Assembly: GCA_010015675.1 (NCBI GenBank)
Contig: ML976991.1
Location: forward strand, 1,070,386-1,134,385
Source of the DNA: Byssothecium circinans
Lineage: Eukaryota; Ascomycota; Dothideomycetes; Pleosporales; Massarinaceae
Direction: 5' to 3'
Length of the DNA: 64,000 bases
Shown here one piece after another: positions 10,841-22,437 of the stretch (positions are counted from its first letter, which is position 1; each line of letters starts with the position of its first letter). The notes beneath the pieces were generated by a model, which ran no database searches, had not been told where the DNA came from, and saw only the letters and a list, made by a program, of their open reading frames with translations. A program made the position numbers and the translations under genes.

Positions 10841-12380
10841 TGATTGGTTAAGGGGAGTTGGGGGTTGCAGAGAGAAGGGCTGGGCTGGGCTAAAGATTGC
10901 AGTGAAATTGGCCCTGGAGTTCGACCAGTTCTCTGGGTCAGCAATCCGTCGTCCCGGGACCAATGAACCTTGAGCACAAGGGTAAAGGGGGAAGGAAGAG
11001 GGAAGGAAGCCCTTGCCCGGGCTAAAGATTGCAGTGAAATTGGGTGCTCAGTAAGCTGACGCCAGCCAGGGGCTGACTGGTTTACACGCCAACTAGCAGG
11101 GGTTCAAGCTAACTGACCGGTTTTCACTGACTGACCGGTTTTCAATAGCCACATGCAGCAATCCGTCAAGCCAGGACCAATGAGCCTTAAGGTAGAGTCC
11201 TCGCCCGGGCTAAAGATTGCAGTGAAACTTCTAGCTGATCCGAAATCGCGCCAACTAGCAGGGGTCCAGGCTGACTGACCCAAGTTGACTGACCGGTTTT
11301 CAATAATAGCCACATGCAGCAATCCGTTAAGCCAGAACCAATGAGCCTTGAGGCTAGCATGGCCATAAAAGTAGGAAAGAGGGAAGGAGAGCCCTCACCC
11401 GGGCTAAAGATTGTAGTGAAATCTCGCTGGCAGCTAGTAGGGGCTGGCTGGCACATGGCTGGTTTACAAGCTGACTGACCGGTTTATCTACACACGAACT
11501 AGCGGGAGCTTAAAAGTAACTGACCGGTTTTCAATAACCAGCAATCCATTAAGCCAGGACCAATGAGGCAGGCATGGTTAAACAGGTAAAGAGGGAAGTC
11601 CTGACTTCTCGCCCGGGCTAAAGATTGCAGTGAAATTCCTAATTGGGGGGAATACCTGGGGAAGAAGAGGCGTGCACACGCTAACTAGCTGGTTCACAAG
11701 CTGACTGACCGGTTTTCAATAGCCAGCAATCTATTGACCCAGCAACAATGAGCCTCGAGGCAAGCATGGTACAAAGGATAAAGGGTATAAAAGAGTAGAG
11801 TCCTCGCCCAGGCTAAAGATTGCAGTGAAATGGACCCGGGCGCCATCAGGGGTTCAAGCTAACCAACCAGTTCTCTAGGTCAGCAATCCGTCAACCAGGA
11901 CCAATGAGCCTTGAGACGGCATGGTCACAAGGGTAGAGAAGTGGGAAGGAAAGCCCTTGCCCGGGCTAAAGATTGCAGTGAATCTTACCTCAACTGGTTT
12001 GCACGGTAATTGGCCGGTTTACAAGCTGACTGACCAGTTCTCTGGGTCAGCAATCCGTCGCCCCGGGACCAATAAACCTTGAGCCTTGAAGCAGGCATGG
12101 TACAAAGGTAAAGCGGGAAGGAAAAGTCCTCGCCCGAGCTAAAGACTGCAGTGAAATCTGGCCAGGATCCATTCAGGACCATTTCCCAAACAACCTAGCT
12201 GGTTTACAAGCTACCTAACCGGTTTACACACAAACAGGGGTTTAAGCTAACTGACCGGTTTTCAATAGCCAGCAATCTGTCGACCCAAGACCAATGAACC
12301 TTTAGCGTTGAGGCAGGCATGGTTATAAAGGTATGAAAGAGTAGAGCCTTCGCCCGGGCTAAAGATTGCAGTGAAGATCA
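10840..12380. repeat. Array of nine degenerate ~130-220 bp repeat units
   Basis: The core GCTAAAGATTGCAGTGAAAT, with small variations, starts at 10889, 11021, 11209, 11403, 11617, 11812, 11965, 12138 and 12358. Spacings are 132, 188, 194, 214, 195, 153, 173 and 220 bp. Each unit also carries shared blocks: CTGACCGGTTTTCAATAGCC, AGCAATCCGTC, CCAGGACCAATGAGCCTTGAG and CTCGCCCGGG. Units diverge by substitutions and by indels in the spacers, so this is an old or loosely homogenised minisatellite-like array, not a perfect tandem. It lies between the 3' ends of the convergent Sha1/Asp-like and P450 genes. It encodes nothing convincing: the minus-strand frames inside it are translations of the repeat. 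Confidence 0.9.
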
Positions 12381-12626
12381 AAATTTCAAGAACTTTGGTA
12401 AACAATCGCTAACGGATTCTCGTTTTTATGACATGCGAGGGTAGATATCCAAGAAAAATCGGTAAGAAAAGTTAAATTTATACGCAGTGCGCAGGCCTTA
12501 ACTAACCACGTGACCAAAACTCGTATAAAGCTTGCTGCATATTACCTAGGTAATAACTGCTACAAACTTTCGGGCGGTACATGCAAGGCACTCAAAACCT
12601 TCGCAAACTGCTACTAAAGTCTTACC

Positions 12627-14483
12627 TCACGTACGCGTCCGCTTCCTCCACCCCAACACCGTCTTCTCCGGACGCAGCATCTGCAGCAGCAAAACCATCC
12701 CCGTATCCCTTAACGTCTCCACCGCCCTCGCTCTCGCCTCCCCCTCACTCTCTCCCCCACGCCTCGCCGGCTCTACACAGTGCCCGCGGAACATAGCAAT
12801 CATAACAGCCACATGTTCCACCTGTGCGAACTTCTTCCCCGGACACGAGCGCATCCCCTCTCCAAACGGCATATACGCACCCTGTGCTGCTTCAACGAGA
12901 TATTCCCGCTCATAGACGGGACTGCCATCGCCCGGTTTGGTTTCGATCCATCGCGAGGGCTTCCATTCCAGGCTGTCGGTGCCCCAGTACTTAGGGTGCG
13001 TTTGCAGGGCTTGGAGGTTGAGGATTACGCGGGTGTGTGGGGGGATGACGATGGGGGAGGTTTCGATCGTGAGGGGGGCGGGTTGGGACGCTGTGCTTTT
13101 TACGATGCTGAGGAGGGGGTTGTAGAGGCGCAGAGTCTCGAGCTGGGGGGGGGGGGGGATGGTAAGCTTAAGCAACGTTCCAGAAGTAACCATATCGTAT
13201 CTAAAGGATATGTAATGCATAACGTACCAAAACAGCTAGAGTCCTGACGAATCGCGGATATAAGGTATACTCCGCATTCACTGTCTCTTTGTCACCTAGA
13301 ATATAATCCATCTCTTCGGCCATCCACTCCTGCACCGAAGGGTTGATAGCGAGGAGCATGAAGGTAAACGCGAAAGTGTGGGCTGTGGTGTCGTGGCCAG
13401 CGAAATTGTAAACGAATATATTCCCCATGACTTCTTCTCGGGAGAGAAGATTCTCCTCGACGGAAGCGCGGACTAATGATGTTAGAAGATTCCCTCGAGC
13501 CTTTTCCTCCCGCGCTATCTGCGTGTTCGCGTTCTCGTTCTCGTCGAACATATCCGTCATGTACTTTTTAAACCTCTCCACTGCACCGCTCACGCGCCGA
13601 AGCGCCGGGATGACCGACGATACCCACTTGAGAGTTCCGGGTCCCAAAGCCAGAATCAAAATGATGTTCTCGAGGATAATGGCCAGGGCGTCGCGGTAGC
13701 TGAGTGGGCCGGCAGCGACCCTCTTCTCCCGCGCGCCGTAGAAGTCGAAGGATTTTCCAAAGGCAGCATGTGCCATGACGTCCAGAGTAAGGGTCCTCGT
13801 ATCTTGCGTGAGGGTGGAAGGTTTATTGGTATCGACATTCTTCCAATACTCGAGGACTTGCTGCCCTTGACGCAGCGACTCAGTCCAAACGAGCGCGTTG
13901 GTTCGTTCGGTGAAACTCGCAGCTGTGCATTTACGGTGGCGCTGCCAGTCTGCACCGTTCAGCTGTTATTTACTTTGATTAGAGCCCGTGATAAGGGAGT
14001 CTTTTACGTACGACTAGCACGGACGGGAAGAAAGGAAGAACATACAGTGGAAAGATTCGGCCCAAACACATCCAACATAGCAAGCATCTCCACCGGCCTC
14101 GAAAACACCCCCTGCCGCTCTCGTCGAACAACTTCGTGAATCGCATCTGCATTGCACAGGTAAATCCAGTTCAGTCCCGGTGTTACAAACAGTACGGCAT
14201 CGCCTAGTTCCTTATGGATCCGGTATCTGTCGTCGAATTGCCAGCCCGCGTAGCAGAACCGGGTGTAGGTGTAGTATCCGCCGCCGAAGGGGAGGTGCTT
14301 TAGTAGTCGCAGCACGGGTCGTGATATTAACATCCATAATGGGTTGTCGGGGCTGATGGGGACGATGATTATGGGGAGGCCGACTTTGAGCGCGGTTAGG
14401 TAGTTGTGGAAAAGATTCCATATGGTGGAGAGAAGGAAGAGGGCGATGAGGAGGAGGAGCGTTGTGAGGATGGGGAAGAGCAT
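12627..14483 (-). CDS. Cytochrome P450 monooxygenase
   Basis: Exons 14483-14046, 13962-13228 and 13142-12627 encode 562 aa. The N-terminal LTTLLLLIALFLLSTIW is a membrane anchor for the endoplasmic reticulum. P450 hallmarks are present: C-helix WQRHRK, I-helix AGHDTTAHT (about residue 332), K-helix ETLRLY (about 392) and the heme loop FGEGMRSCPG (about 484-493) with the cysteine ligand. The ATG at 14483 is used. Introns are 83 and 85 bp, both phase 0. The second has an unusual acceptor: 14 consecutive C residues precede its CAG. The family number and substrate cannot be set from sequence. No biosynthetic partner genes are adjacent, and the repeat array lies just downstream. Confidence 0.9.
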
Positions 14484-15025
14484 GGCTGCTGTGTACACAA
14501 ATTTGATACGATGCCGGTGAATGTGAGAAGGCAGTGTGGATTAATTAGCAGACATGGAGCGTTGTTGGGCTGCCATTGCGGGTGGGAATGCTCCAGTCTA
14601 TGTTTTTAAACATCATGATGCTTTGCCGTAGAGCCGCATGGGCGGCTCAGTTGATTGGATGCATGAGGTGAAGAAAGACTACGAAAAACTTCCGATAGGT
14701 GGATTGGACGCGCGCTTGCATACGTCCTCCCGCACTCAATCATGGCTCAAGTTTGTGATCGGAGAGGACTTTTCATTCCAATACCCTCACCACCCCTCCA
14801 CCTCCAGAGCGGAAAAGTAGCCATCTATCAATACAAAAAAACACCCACCGCCCAAACCTTCCGCGACTGTCCCAACATCTCAGCCCCCACTAAATTGTTT
14901 AAAAAAAGGTAGCAGTATATACACACGAAGCGAACGTGGCATGCTTTGGGCATCGCACTACCCAACCCCATCCCAACAAAACCCCAACTCAATCTTAGAT
15001 GCTCGTCTCCCCCCTATAATATCGT
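14484..15025. other. Intergenic region
   Basis: This holds the upstream region of the P450 gene and the 3' side of the Fmp25-like gene. No gene was recognised. Confidence 0.55.
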
Positions 15026-16837
15026 TCAAACAGCAGAGTAAACAGCAGTAACACCCCTCCCACATTCAACCTTCTGTTCCATATCCACAGTCCTACCACC
15101 AACCTTAACCTTCGACCTCGGCGTAATCTGAAACCTATGCATCTCCTTCTCCCTCTTCTGCTTCCCCCACCCCATAACGCTGGCCGACCTCTCTTCCTCT
15201 GCCCGCTGATCAAGTGGTTGAATATACGTAGGCGACGGCACATTATTCCTCTTCCCCGTACCGATCTGGTAAAACTCGTTATTGCCCCAGAACACAATGT
15301 CGCGGCCCCAGTTCGTGTCATTTTCGGTCAATCGCTTTGTATTACCAGAGACAGCAACACTGGCTACGTTATCCATCACGGCTGCGGCGTGGGTGGAGCC
15401 GATGGACATGTATGCGAGACGGATGGGGACTACGCTGTTGGTCTTCTCGTCCCATTCGAATAGGCCGGAGAAGGTAGGGACTTTCGTGGGGTTGGATTGG
15501 TTGTGGATCCAGCGGCCGTTGCCAAGCTGGCCAGTCAGGCCAAAGCCAAATGCCCATGTATCGGCTTGTATGCGATCAGGAGCACGAGCGGCTGCGACGG
15601 GTTTGGTAGCTTCGATGCTGAGGAATGAGGTGTTACCGCCGGCAAAGACGTTGGTCACGGAGGCTTGTTGAGCGGTTCCAGCGTAGAGTTTCTGGGTGGG
15701 TAGAAGAGAGGGGGCATCGATGAAGGTGGATTCGGGGTTGAAGTCGAAACCCAATTGGCCAACAGAGTTGTCGCCGAACGAGAATGCGCGTCCTGAGGCG
15801 TCGCTAACAAGGCTGTGGAAGTCGCCGGTTGCGATGCGCTTAATAGGGAAGCCTTTGAGGGTGGTGATTTCGTGGGGTATGTCGAACGCACCCTCTGGTC
15901 GCGTCTCCCAAGTCAGACCGGGTATTCCAAGTTGGCCTTTCTTTGGGTAATCCTGGTTTCCCGATGCGAGGGAGAAGACACGGCCGGCAGAAGTGAGCAT
16001 GAGAGCGTGCTCCAATCCAGATGAGATAGAAGTGACCTTCTCATTCCACGACAGATTGGAAGGTGTGCGTGTGCGGTAGGAGATGTTGTTCGATGTTGAG
16101 CCCCAGAAGGGAATCCATGATGTAGATTTGGGCTTTGGACCCTTTTGCTGTTCCTCTTGTGATACTGGGACTGAGTACACGTCCCCGGACGATGACAGGG
16201 CCAGTATCCGATCGCGTGAGATGGCCAATGATGTGAGGTTCTTCCCTTTCAGGGTCGGCGTGGGCTGCGTAGTCTCCGTCGAGAAGTCAGTCCCCCACTG
16301 CAGCAAATCGCCTCTTTCGTCGATGGCGGCGCCGAACTTTCTGTCCAGTTTGATGTCCCGCAGGAGCACGCCATCGAAGAATGGTATCCGCCGTGGTGTT
16401 TTGATGAAAGCTTCCTGTAAGTCCGGTGCGACCACTCGCCCCGAGTTTGATCCCCAAGCATACACTCCCGGATTCTCCCAGCTCTTCAGCACCTGCAGAT
16501 GCTGTGAGCTGATGATGTTCCTATTGTCTTCCTCGGATGTCGCCCGCCGCCGTGGCTTCTCAAACCGTAGCTCCTGCTCTTCCGCCGGTGGCTCCTCAGC
16601 ATGCACCTCCCTAAAGATCTTCTCCCCGTTGAACCACTGCCATGTCGCAGCGGTCGCGAAGAGGGCAGTGACGGTGGCGACGGACCGGACGAAATGCTGC
16701 TGGCGGCGCTGAGCATACGGATGAGTCGCTGCTTTGGTTCGAGTTTGCGGACGCGGTCTGTGGGATAGATTCCTCCATAATCGCGGGGCATGCGGAGCTC
16801 GTGTGGTGGCGCGTGAGAGGCATCGAGTGCTGAGCAT
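15026..16837 (-). CDS. FMP25: Mitochondrial RCC1-repeat protein, Fmp25-like
   Basis: This intron-less frame encodes 603 aa. The N-terminus is rich in Arg, Ser and Ala, like a mitochondrial presequence, and is followed by a hydrophobic segment at about residues 51-67 (VATVTALFATAATW). The rest contains RCC1 beta-propeller repeats: GVYAWGSNSGRV, DLLQWGTDF, ASGRAFSFGDNSVGQLG, TWAFGFGLTGQLGNG and VFWGNNEFYQIGTG. The yeast homologue is a mitochondrial inner-membrane protein linked to respiratory complex III assembly. Function here is inferred from that architecture (presequence, one membrane span, RCC1 propeller). Confidence 0.87.
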   Translation of the reverse strand: MLSTRCLSRATTRAPHAPRLWRNLSHRPRPQTRTKAATHPYAQRRQQHFVRSVATVTALFATAATWQWFNGEKIFREVHAEEPPAEEQELRFEKPRRRATSEEDNRNIISSQHLQVLKSWENPGVYAWGSNSGRVVAPDLQEAFIKTPRRIPFFDGVLLRDIKLDRKFGAAIDERGDLLQWGTDFSTETTQPTPTLKGKNLTSLAISRDRILALSSSGDVYSVPVSQEEQQKGPKPKSTSWIPFWGSTSNNISYRTRTPSNLSWNEKVTSISSGLEHALMLTSAGRVFSLASGNQDYPKKGQLGIPGLTWETRPEGAFDIPHEITTLKGFPIKRIATGDFHSLVSDASGRAFSFGDNSVGQLGFDFNPESTFIDAPSLLPTQKLYAGTAQQASVTNVFAGGNTSFLSIEATKPVAAARAPDRIQADTWAFGFGLTGQLGNGRWIHNQSNPTKVPTFSGLFEWDEKTNSVVPIRLAYMSIGSTHAAAVMDNVASVAVSGNTKRLTENDTNWGRDIVFWGNNEFYQIGTGKRNNVPSPTYIQPLDQRAEEERSASVMGWGKQKREKEMHRFQITPRSKVKVGGRTVDMEQKVECGRGVTAVYSAV

Positions 16838-17216
16838 TGTGGGAGAACGGATAGGATCGGAGGGACGAGATGGGAATGTGTTGTAGTGGGGGTTCGTTTA
16901 TGTGGTAGGCATTGGCATTGGACGACGTGAAAGCAGGCCCAGAGCAGGCAGAGCGCTGATGATAACGGCGGGGAGAGAGCTTGTCAGTGTCGGCGGCGAC
17001 ATGCAACCTGGAAGTCTAGAACGTCATGATTGGAGAACGGTCATCGTGCTCCGGAGCAGGCATCGCGGCTGACTAACTAGGGAGCAGCTACCCCACGCCC
17101 ACGCGTACGCCGTATTGCGTGTCAAGCGAACATGCCCAAGGGAAGGAAGGCAAGGGACAGCATTCACGTCACCCCTCTCACCCCCTCACCCCCAGTCACT
17201 CTCACTCCCTACCAAC
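16838..17216. other. Divergent promoter region, FMP25-like / COG3
   Basis: These 379 bp lie between two divergent housekeeping genes. A CT-rich tract at 17165-17210 directly precedes the COG3 ATG. No other feature was found. Confidence 0.55.
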
Positions 17217-19994
17217 ATGTATGAAGACTCCTGGTACAGCGGCTTCGTCACGCGGGCGGCCAAACCCGCAGAGAAGCCCAAGCACCGGCGCCGCGAGTCT
17301 CTGCTCAAGCAGCCCAACGTAAGCCCACCGTCCTGAATTGAAAGGGTACGTTGAGCAGTATTGATTATTGATTGGTGATTTTGCAGGAGAGCCAGGCTGA
17401 CGTCGAGCGCGTAGAAGGCATCCAGGAGACCATAGAAGAGGCGCCCGAGAAGATCAATGGCCCGCCGCCTGCCACCGTGGCCAGACGAGCCAAGTCGTAC
17501 AGCGACTTCTACGACATCGTGAGGGCGCATATTAAAAGGGAGCGGGAGCTGGAGCGCAAGAAGTCGAGGGAGAATATAGGAAATGAGCTGGAGTTTGCGG
17601 AATGGTATGGCGGCATCAATGACGAGCTATTGGATGCCAGCCATGAAGAGTATAAACTGTACCAAGAGCAGCTGCATCTGATGCGCAACCATCTCGATAC
17701 TATAATAGCCGACACGTCCTCTGCCCTTGACACTCTCTCATCCCTCACCAAGTCCTTCAAAGCAGTCGAATCGCAGACCACAGCATTCCAGACACAATGC
17801 GAAGACCTCATAGACGACCAGAAGCGCATCACGAAGCTGGCCGACGACATGGGCCAGAACCTACGATACTACCTCTACCTCGAGCCTATAACGAAACGAC
17901 TCAATGCGCCGGGTGCGGGCAACATTGTCAGGGGGAAGGAGTTCACCGAGATGTTGGCCAATCTGGACAGCTGTCTGGAGTACATGCAGGTCCACACAAA
18001 GCATCGCGAATCCGCCACATATCGCTCGAGATACCGACTCTTGCTCACCCGCGCCCTTACTCTGATCCGCGTCCACTTCACCAACGCTCTTCGAGAAATC
18101 GCCGCAGACGTGTCCAAGCGAATAGCGGACCGGCAGCTCAACGACACAACCATGTCTGCGTTGCTCTACGCCAAATTCCGTGTGGGCGCACCAGAGCTGA
18201 AGCAGATTGGGCTGGAGATACAGAAGCGGGCCGTGTTACCAGCAGGAGCAGAGCAAGGAGCGGAGGCGGAATACCAGAGCTTGATGAACGAGCTGTATCA
18301 GAGCTATTCAGCAACTCGTGGTCGTTTGATCTTACCAATTGTCACCAAGAAGATTGGAGAAATTGCCCAAGCACCGAGCACCTCCAAAGACCTAGTTGCA
18401 TTTGCTCGAAGTAGCATCAGCTACATGCGCGGCATCTGTTTCGATGAGACTGATCTATGGCGGGAGTGGTTTGATGGTGACGGTGGTCTGTACGACTTTC
18501 TGGATGCCATGTGCGAACCCTTGCAAGATCACCTACGCCCGCGTATAATCCACGAGACACAGATTCTCAAGCTGTGTGAGCTGTGCACACTCATTCAAAC
18601 ACGGTACATGGAAGAAGAGGAAGAAGATGAGTCGCCAATTGAAGCGAGCAAGCTAGACTTCACCACGCTTGTTCACCCGGCGCTACAAGACGCACAGAAT
18701 CGATTGGTCTTTCTATCACTCGCCATACTGCGTGACGAAATCGAAAGATACAAGCCGAAACCCGAAGACCTGGACTACCCAGCCAAGAGCAAGAAGAAAG
18801 GCCTATCCGGTTCAAAGTCTAACCAGCCGGCTCTCTCGGGCAAGAAGGCGCCACAGTCCGATGTCCCTCCAACTCCGCAAATGCCCAAAACGCCCATGGT
18901 AGTCGAAGAAGATGATCCCGACGCGCGCTGGAACTTCAACACAGAAGCCGCATTCAAAGACTGGTATCCCACGCTGCGGAAGGCAATCTGGCTGCTCAGC
19001 AAGATCTACCGCTTGGTACACGTAAGTCTGTCACATCCGTTCTATCTCCTCCTGTATTTAACCATCACATCAGTCTTCCGTCTTCGACGACCTCGCCCAC
19101 CGCATTGTCCACAGCACAACCCTCTCCCTCCGCCACGCCAGCACCCTCCTCACAAAATCCTCCTCCCCCACCGACGCCACCCTCTTCCTAATCTCGCACC
19201 TCCTCCTCCTCAAGCAACAAATCGTCGCGTTCGACATCGAATACGTAACCCCCGAAACCGACATCCACTACGACATCTCCAGCATCACAAACACCTTCTG
19301 GGAACTCCGCTCGCGCGGCGGCCTCTTCAACCCACGCAACCTCGTCGGCCTCCTCATCCCCAAAGTCGTCGAGAACATGCTCGACGCGAAAGCGGAAGTC
19401 GACACGGTGCTCCGACAAGCCATCACAGACTTCACAAAAGGCTTCGTAGACCGCATGCTCGACCCCATCAAATCCAAAGACGGCAAACCCGTCAAATCAT
19501 CAACGCCAACCGACGCTGCGAATCGCACCACAAAACTCCGCCAAAACATCGACCAGCACACGCCCTTCCTCCGCGCGAAACTCGAGGAATACATCTCCGA
19601 CCTGCGCACGCGCGAAATGCTCGTCGCTGCCGTCATGGAGTCCGTGACGCAGACGTACGAGGACTGGTACGATACGTGCTACACGCCGTCGCTTAACGGG
19701 GGCGCCGGCGCCGGCGCCGGCGCGGCGAGGAGTGGCAAGGGGAAGGCGAGTGTGGATAGTGTATGGGATCCTGATGTCTTTAACGAGTGGTGTGCGGGTG
19801 TTTTCAAGGTTGGGACGTTGGGCTTGGCGATTGGCTTAGATGGTGCTGCGGACGAGGACCGGGATGGGGCGTATAGTGGTGGGGACGGGGATGGGGATAG
19901 CGAGGGCGGGAGTGTGGATAGTACGAGTGTGAGGACGGGGACGGAGAGGACGGGGCATACGGGGTTGGGGTTGGGGTTGAGGATTCGGATGTGA
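17217..19994 (+). CDS. COG3: Conserved oligomeric Golgi complex subunit 3 (Sec34)
   Basis: Exons 17217-17318, 17387-19021 and 19074-19994 encode 885 aa. Cog3 is a lobe A subunit of the COG tether for intra-Golgi retrograde vesicles. The N-terminal half has the Sec34 signature region (EFAEWYGGIND, then a coiled coil and a block ending KRITKLADDMGQNLRYYLYLEPITKRLN at about residues 200-235). The C-terminal alpha-helical part continues across intron 2 (SSVFDDLAHRIVHSTT). Both introns (68 and 52 bp) are phase 0. The C-terminus is a Gly/Asp/Ser-rich tail with a GA run encoded by a GCCGGC microsatellite at about 19702-19723. The short first exon starts at MYEDSWYSGF, as in fungal orthologues. Confidence 0.93.
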
Positions 19995-20612
19995 AGTGAC
20001 AGACACTGTGGGGCATTTGAGTGGATTTTTTTTGGGGGGGAGAAGGAGGGTGGGGGGCTGGGATTATGCAAGTGAGGGCAAAGTAATCTCATACTTCATT
20101 GCTTGCTCAGTGTTGTTCATCGTCCGTCATATTCGTGGTTGGGCGTGATGAGGGGACGTCGGGGTTGGGATCACGAAAGATGAGTTGAGCCTTGGCTGGC
20201 CACTTTGTAGAAGAACTCCCGTTTATCTGGGTTTAAATGCAATAGTCATGTAACCGCACACAACAGGGCGCATTATTGTTTTTCTGAACAAATGCTTCAA
20301 TTGATAGCTTTCCTGAAATGGTACAATAATGAGCCGCTGGTTAAACAGCAACTCAGGCGAGGCCGCGGAGTTGATCCGCACCGACATATTATCAAAACGC
20401 CAAAAATATACCCTCCATCCGTAAAGCCGTTCCCAAGTTCACTACCACTCATCCACCCCGATAAAATCCCGATGCGGGCTGCCCACGCAGCTCAAAATGT
20501 TGAATACGCCCAGCCAACCCAAGACTGTTGAAGATGCTTTTCCCGTGGGTAAATCCTGATGGTTAGAAGAAGAAGCGCCATAACTCCGAGGTGAGGGTCC
20601 GATACTCCATTC
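19995..20612. other. Convergent intergenic region, COG3 / SHMT
   Basis: This is 3'-flanking sequence of two convergent genes. No gene or repeat was recognised. Confidence 0.55.
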
Positions 20613-22277
20613 CTACACGGGTAGCGGGAACGTGACTGCCCAGGCGGCGATTTCCTTCTTGAGGTTGTTGATCTCGTCGACGGAGCCGCTGGCTACCTTG
20701 GACTTGAAGTCCTTGAGCTTGTTGGCTTCCTTGGGGAGTTCCGATTGCACCTTCTTGCAGAGCTTGATGCACGTGTCGATGTACTGGGCAATCTTCTTGA
20801 AGTCCTCCTCGCCGAGGCCGCGGGAGGTCATGGCTGGGGCGCCGATACGGATGCCCATGGGCGTGAGCGCGGACTTGTCGCCGGGTGTGGTGTTCTTATT
20901 GCAAGCGATGTTGACCTGCTCGAGCACAGCCTCAACACGCGCACCATCGAGAGAAAGCGGTTTCAGGTCGAGCAGCACCATGTGATTATCCGTGCCGTCA
21001 GTGACGAGCTTGTACCCCAACTCCTTGAAGGAGACCTCAAGCTGCTTGGCATTCTTGATGACTTGCTGCTGGTACTTCTTGAAGTCATCGGTCTGGGCTT
21101 GTTTGAGTGCCACAGCGAGGGCGGTAATGGTGTGGTTGTGAGGTCCGCCCTGGTGGCCGGGGAACACGGAAAAGTTAATAGGCCCCTCAAGATCATAGAG
21201 AGTCTCCTTTCCGGTCTTGGCATCCGTCTTGCGGACACCCTTGCGGAAGAAGATCATGGCACCGCGAGGGCCACGGAGGGATTTGTGGGTGGTGGTAGTG
21301 ACGAGGTCGCAATATGGGAAGGGCGACTTATTTACACCAGCCGCAATGAGACCAGAGATATGTGCCATGTCCATCATGAGGTAGCAGCCGACCTTGTCAG
21401 CGATCTCGCGCATGCGGGCGTAGTCAATTTCGCGGCAGTAGGCGGAGGTTCCGGCGACGAGAACCTTGGGGCGGTACATGAGGGCATTTTGCTCGAGCTG
21501 GTCATAGTCGATGAGGCCGGTGCTGAGGTCAACGCGGTACGGGAAGGTTTCGAAGTAGGTCGAGACGGCGGAGATCCTACACTCGTCAGTCAATTCCTTT
21601 CCTTCAGAGGTGAGATGGAGCGCACTTCTTCTGCGGTGTCTGGTAGCCATGAGACAAGTGACCACCATGCGGCAGATCCAACCCCATCAGCCTCTCGTGC
21701 GGCCTCATAATAGCCTGGTATGTCTGCAAGTTCGCCGGGCTACCACTCAAGCACTGAACATTGACACCCCACTTCTCCGGGTCCAGTCCAAAGGTCTCGA
21801 GCGCACGCTTCTGGCACAGCAGCTCGACAGCGTCGATGTGTTCGTTGCCGCCGTAATACCGGGCACCGGGGTAGCCTTCAGAGTACTTGTTCGACATGGG
21901 CGAGCCGAGAGCATCGAAGACGGCGCGGGATGTGACATTCTCGGAAGCGATAAGGAGAATAGACTCGCGCTGGCGCTGGACCTCTTTCTCCTGCAACAGG
22001 TTATAAGCGACATTTACGAAAGATGACTTCGGGTACTCACCATGATCTGAGCGACCTCGCTATCAGTGTCCACCAAGGATTTCTCCATGAGCTATCAGTA
22101 GTCAGCATCATGCAGTCACTTTCCCTTCTCTTCCCCCGTGCACTTGAAAAGGCGGCTTCATATTCCATAAAGCGATGCCGACCTTTCCGACCGCACTCAA
22201 GCACTCAGCGCTTCTTTGACGCTGACAGCGGGGCAACTTACATCCTTGTGGGACTGGGGAAGCGCATAGCTAGACAT
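20613..22277 (-). CDS. SHM2: Serine hydroxymethyltransferase, cytosolic type
   Basis: Four exons, 22277-22242, 22091-22041, 21990-21626 and 21576-20613, encode 471 aa. The PLP enzyme interconverts serine plus tetrahydrofolate with glycine plus 5,10-methylene-THF. Motifs seen are [42 protein letters not shown] and the PLP-lysine motif [13 protein letters not shown] (about residue 245). There is no mitochondrial presequence: the protein starts [12 protein letters not shown], and the length matches cytosolic SHMT. The first exons encode only 12 and 17 residues. Introns are 150, 50 and 49 bp. The 701-bp hairpin element begins only about 160 bp upstream of the ATG, so it lies in the promoter. Confidence 0.96.
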
Positions 22278-22437
22278 GGTGGCGGATCAATGGGTCGTCT
22301 AACGTGGTCTAGAAGTATAGAAACGTGCAGTAGAAAAGTAGAGGAATGAAGAAGAGTAGAGTAGAGAGTACTGTGGATGACTTTGTGTCGAGATATTGTT
22401 CCTCAGGTAACTTTTTGACGAGGGGTAGGTGCGCTAG

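Noticed and set aside
10840..12380. CRISPR-like or coding array
   Set aside because: The units are long, degenerate and irregularly spaced in a eukaryotic intergenic region; the minus-strand frames (e.g. 11104-11456) are translations of the repeat itself.
20745..21710. Plus-strand 321-codon frame
   Set aside because: It is antisense to the SHMT exons, whose conserved protein is clear on the other strand.
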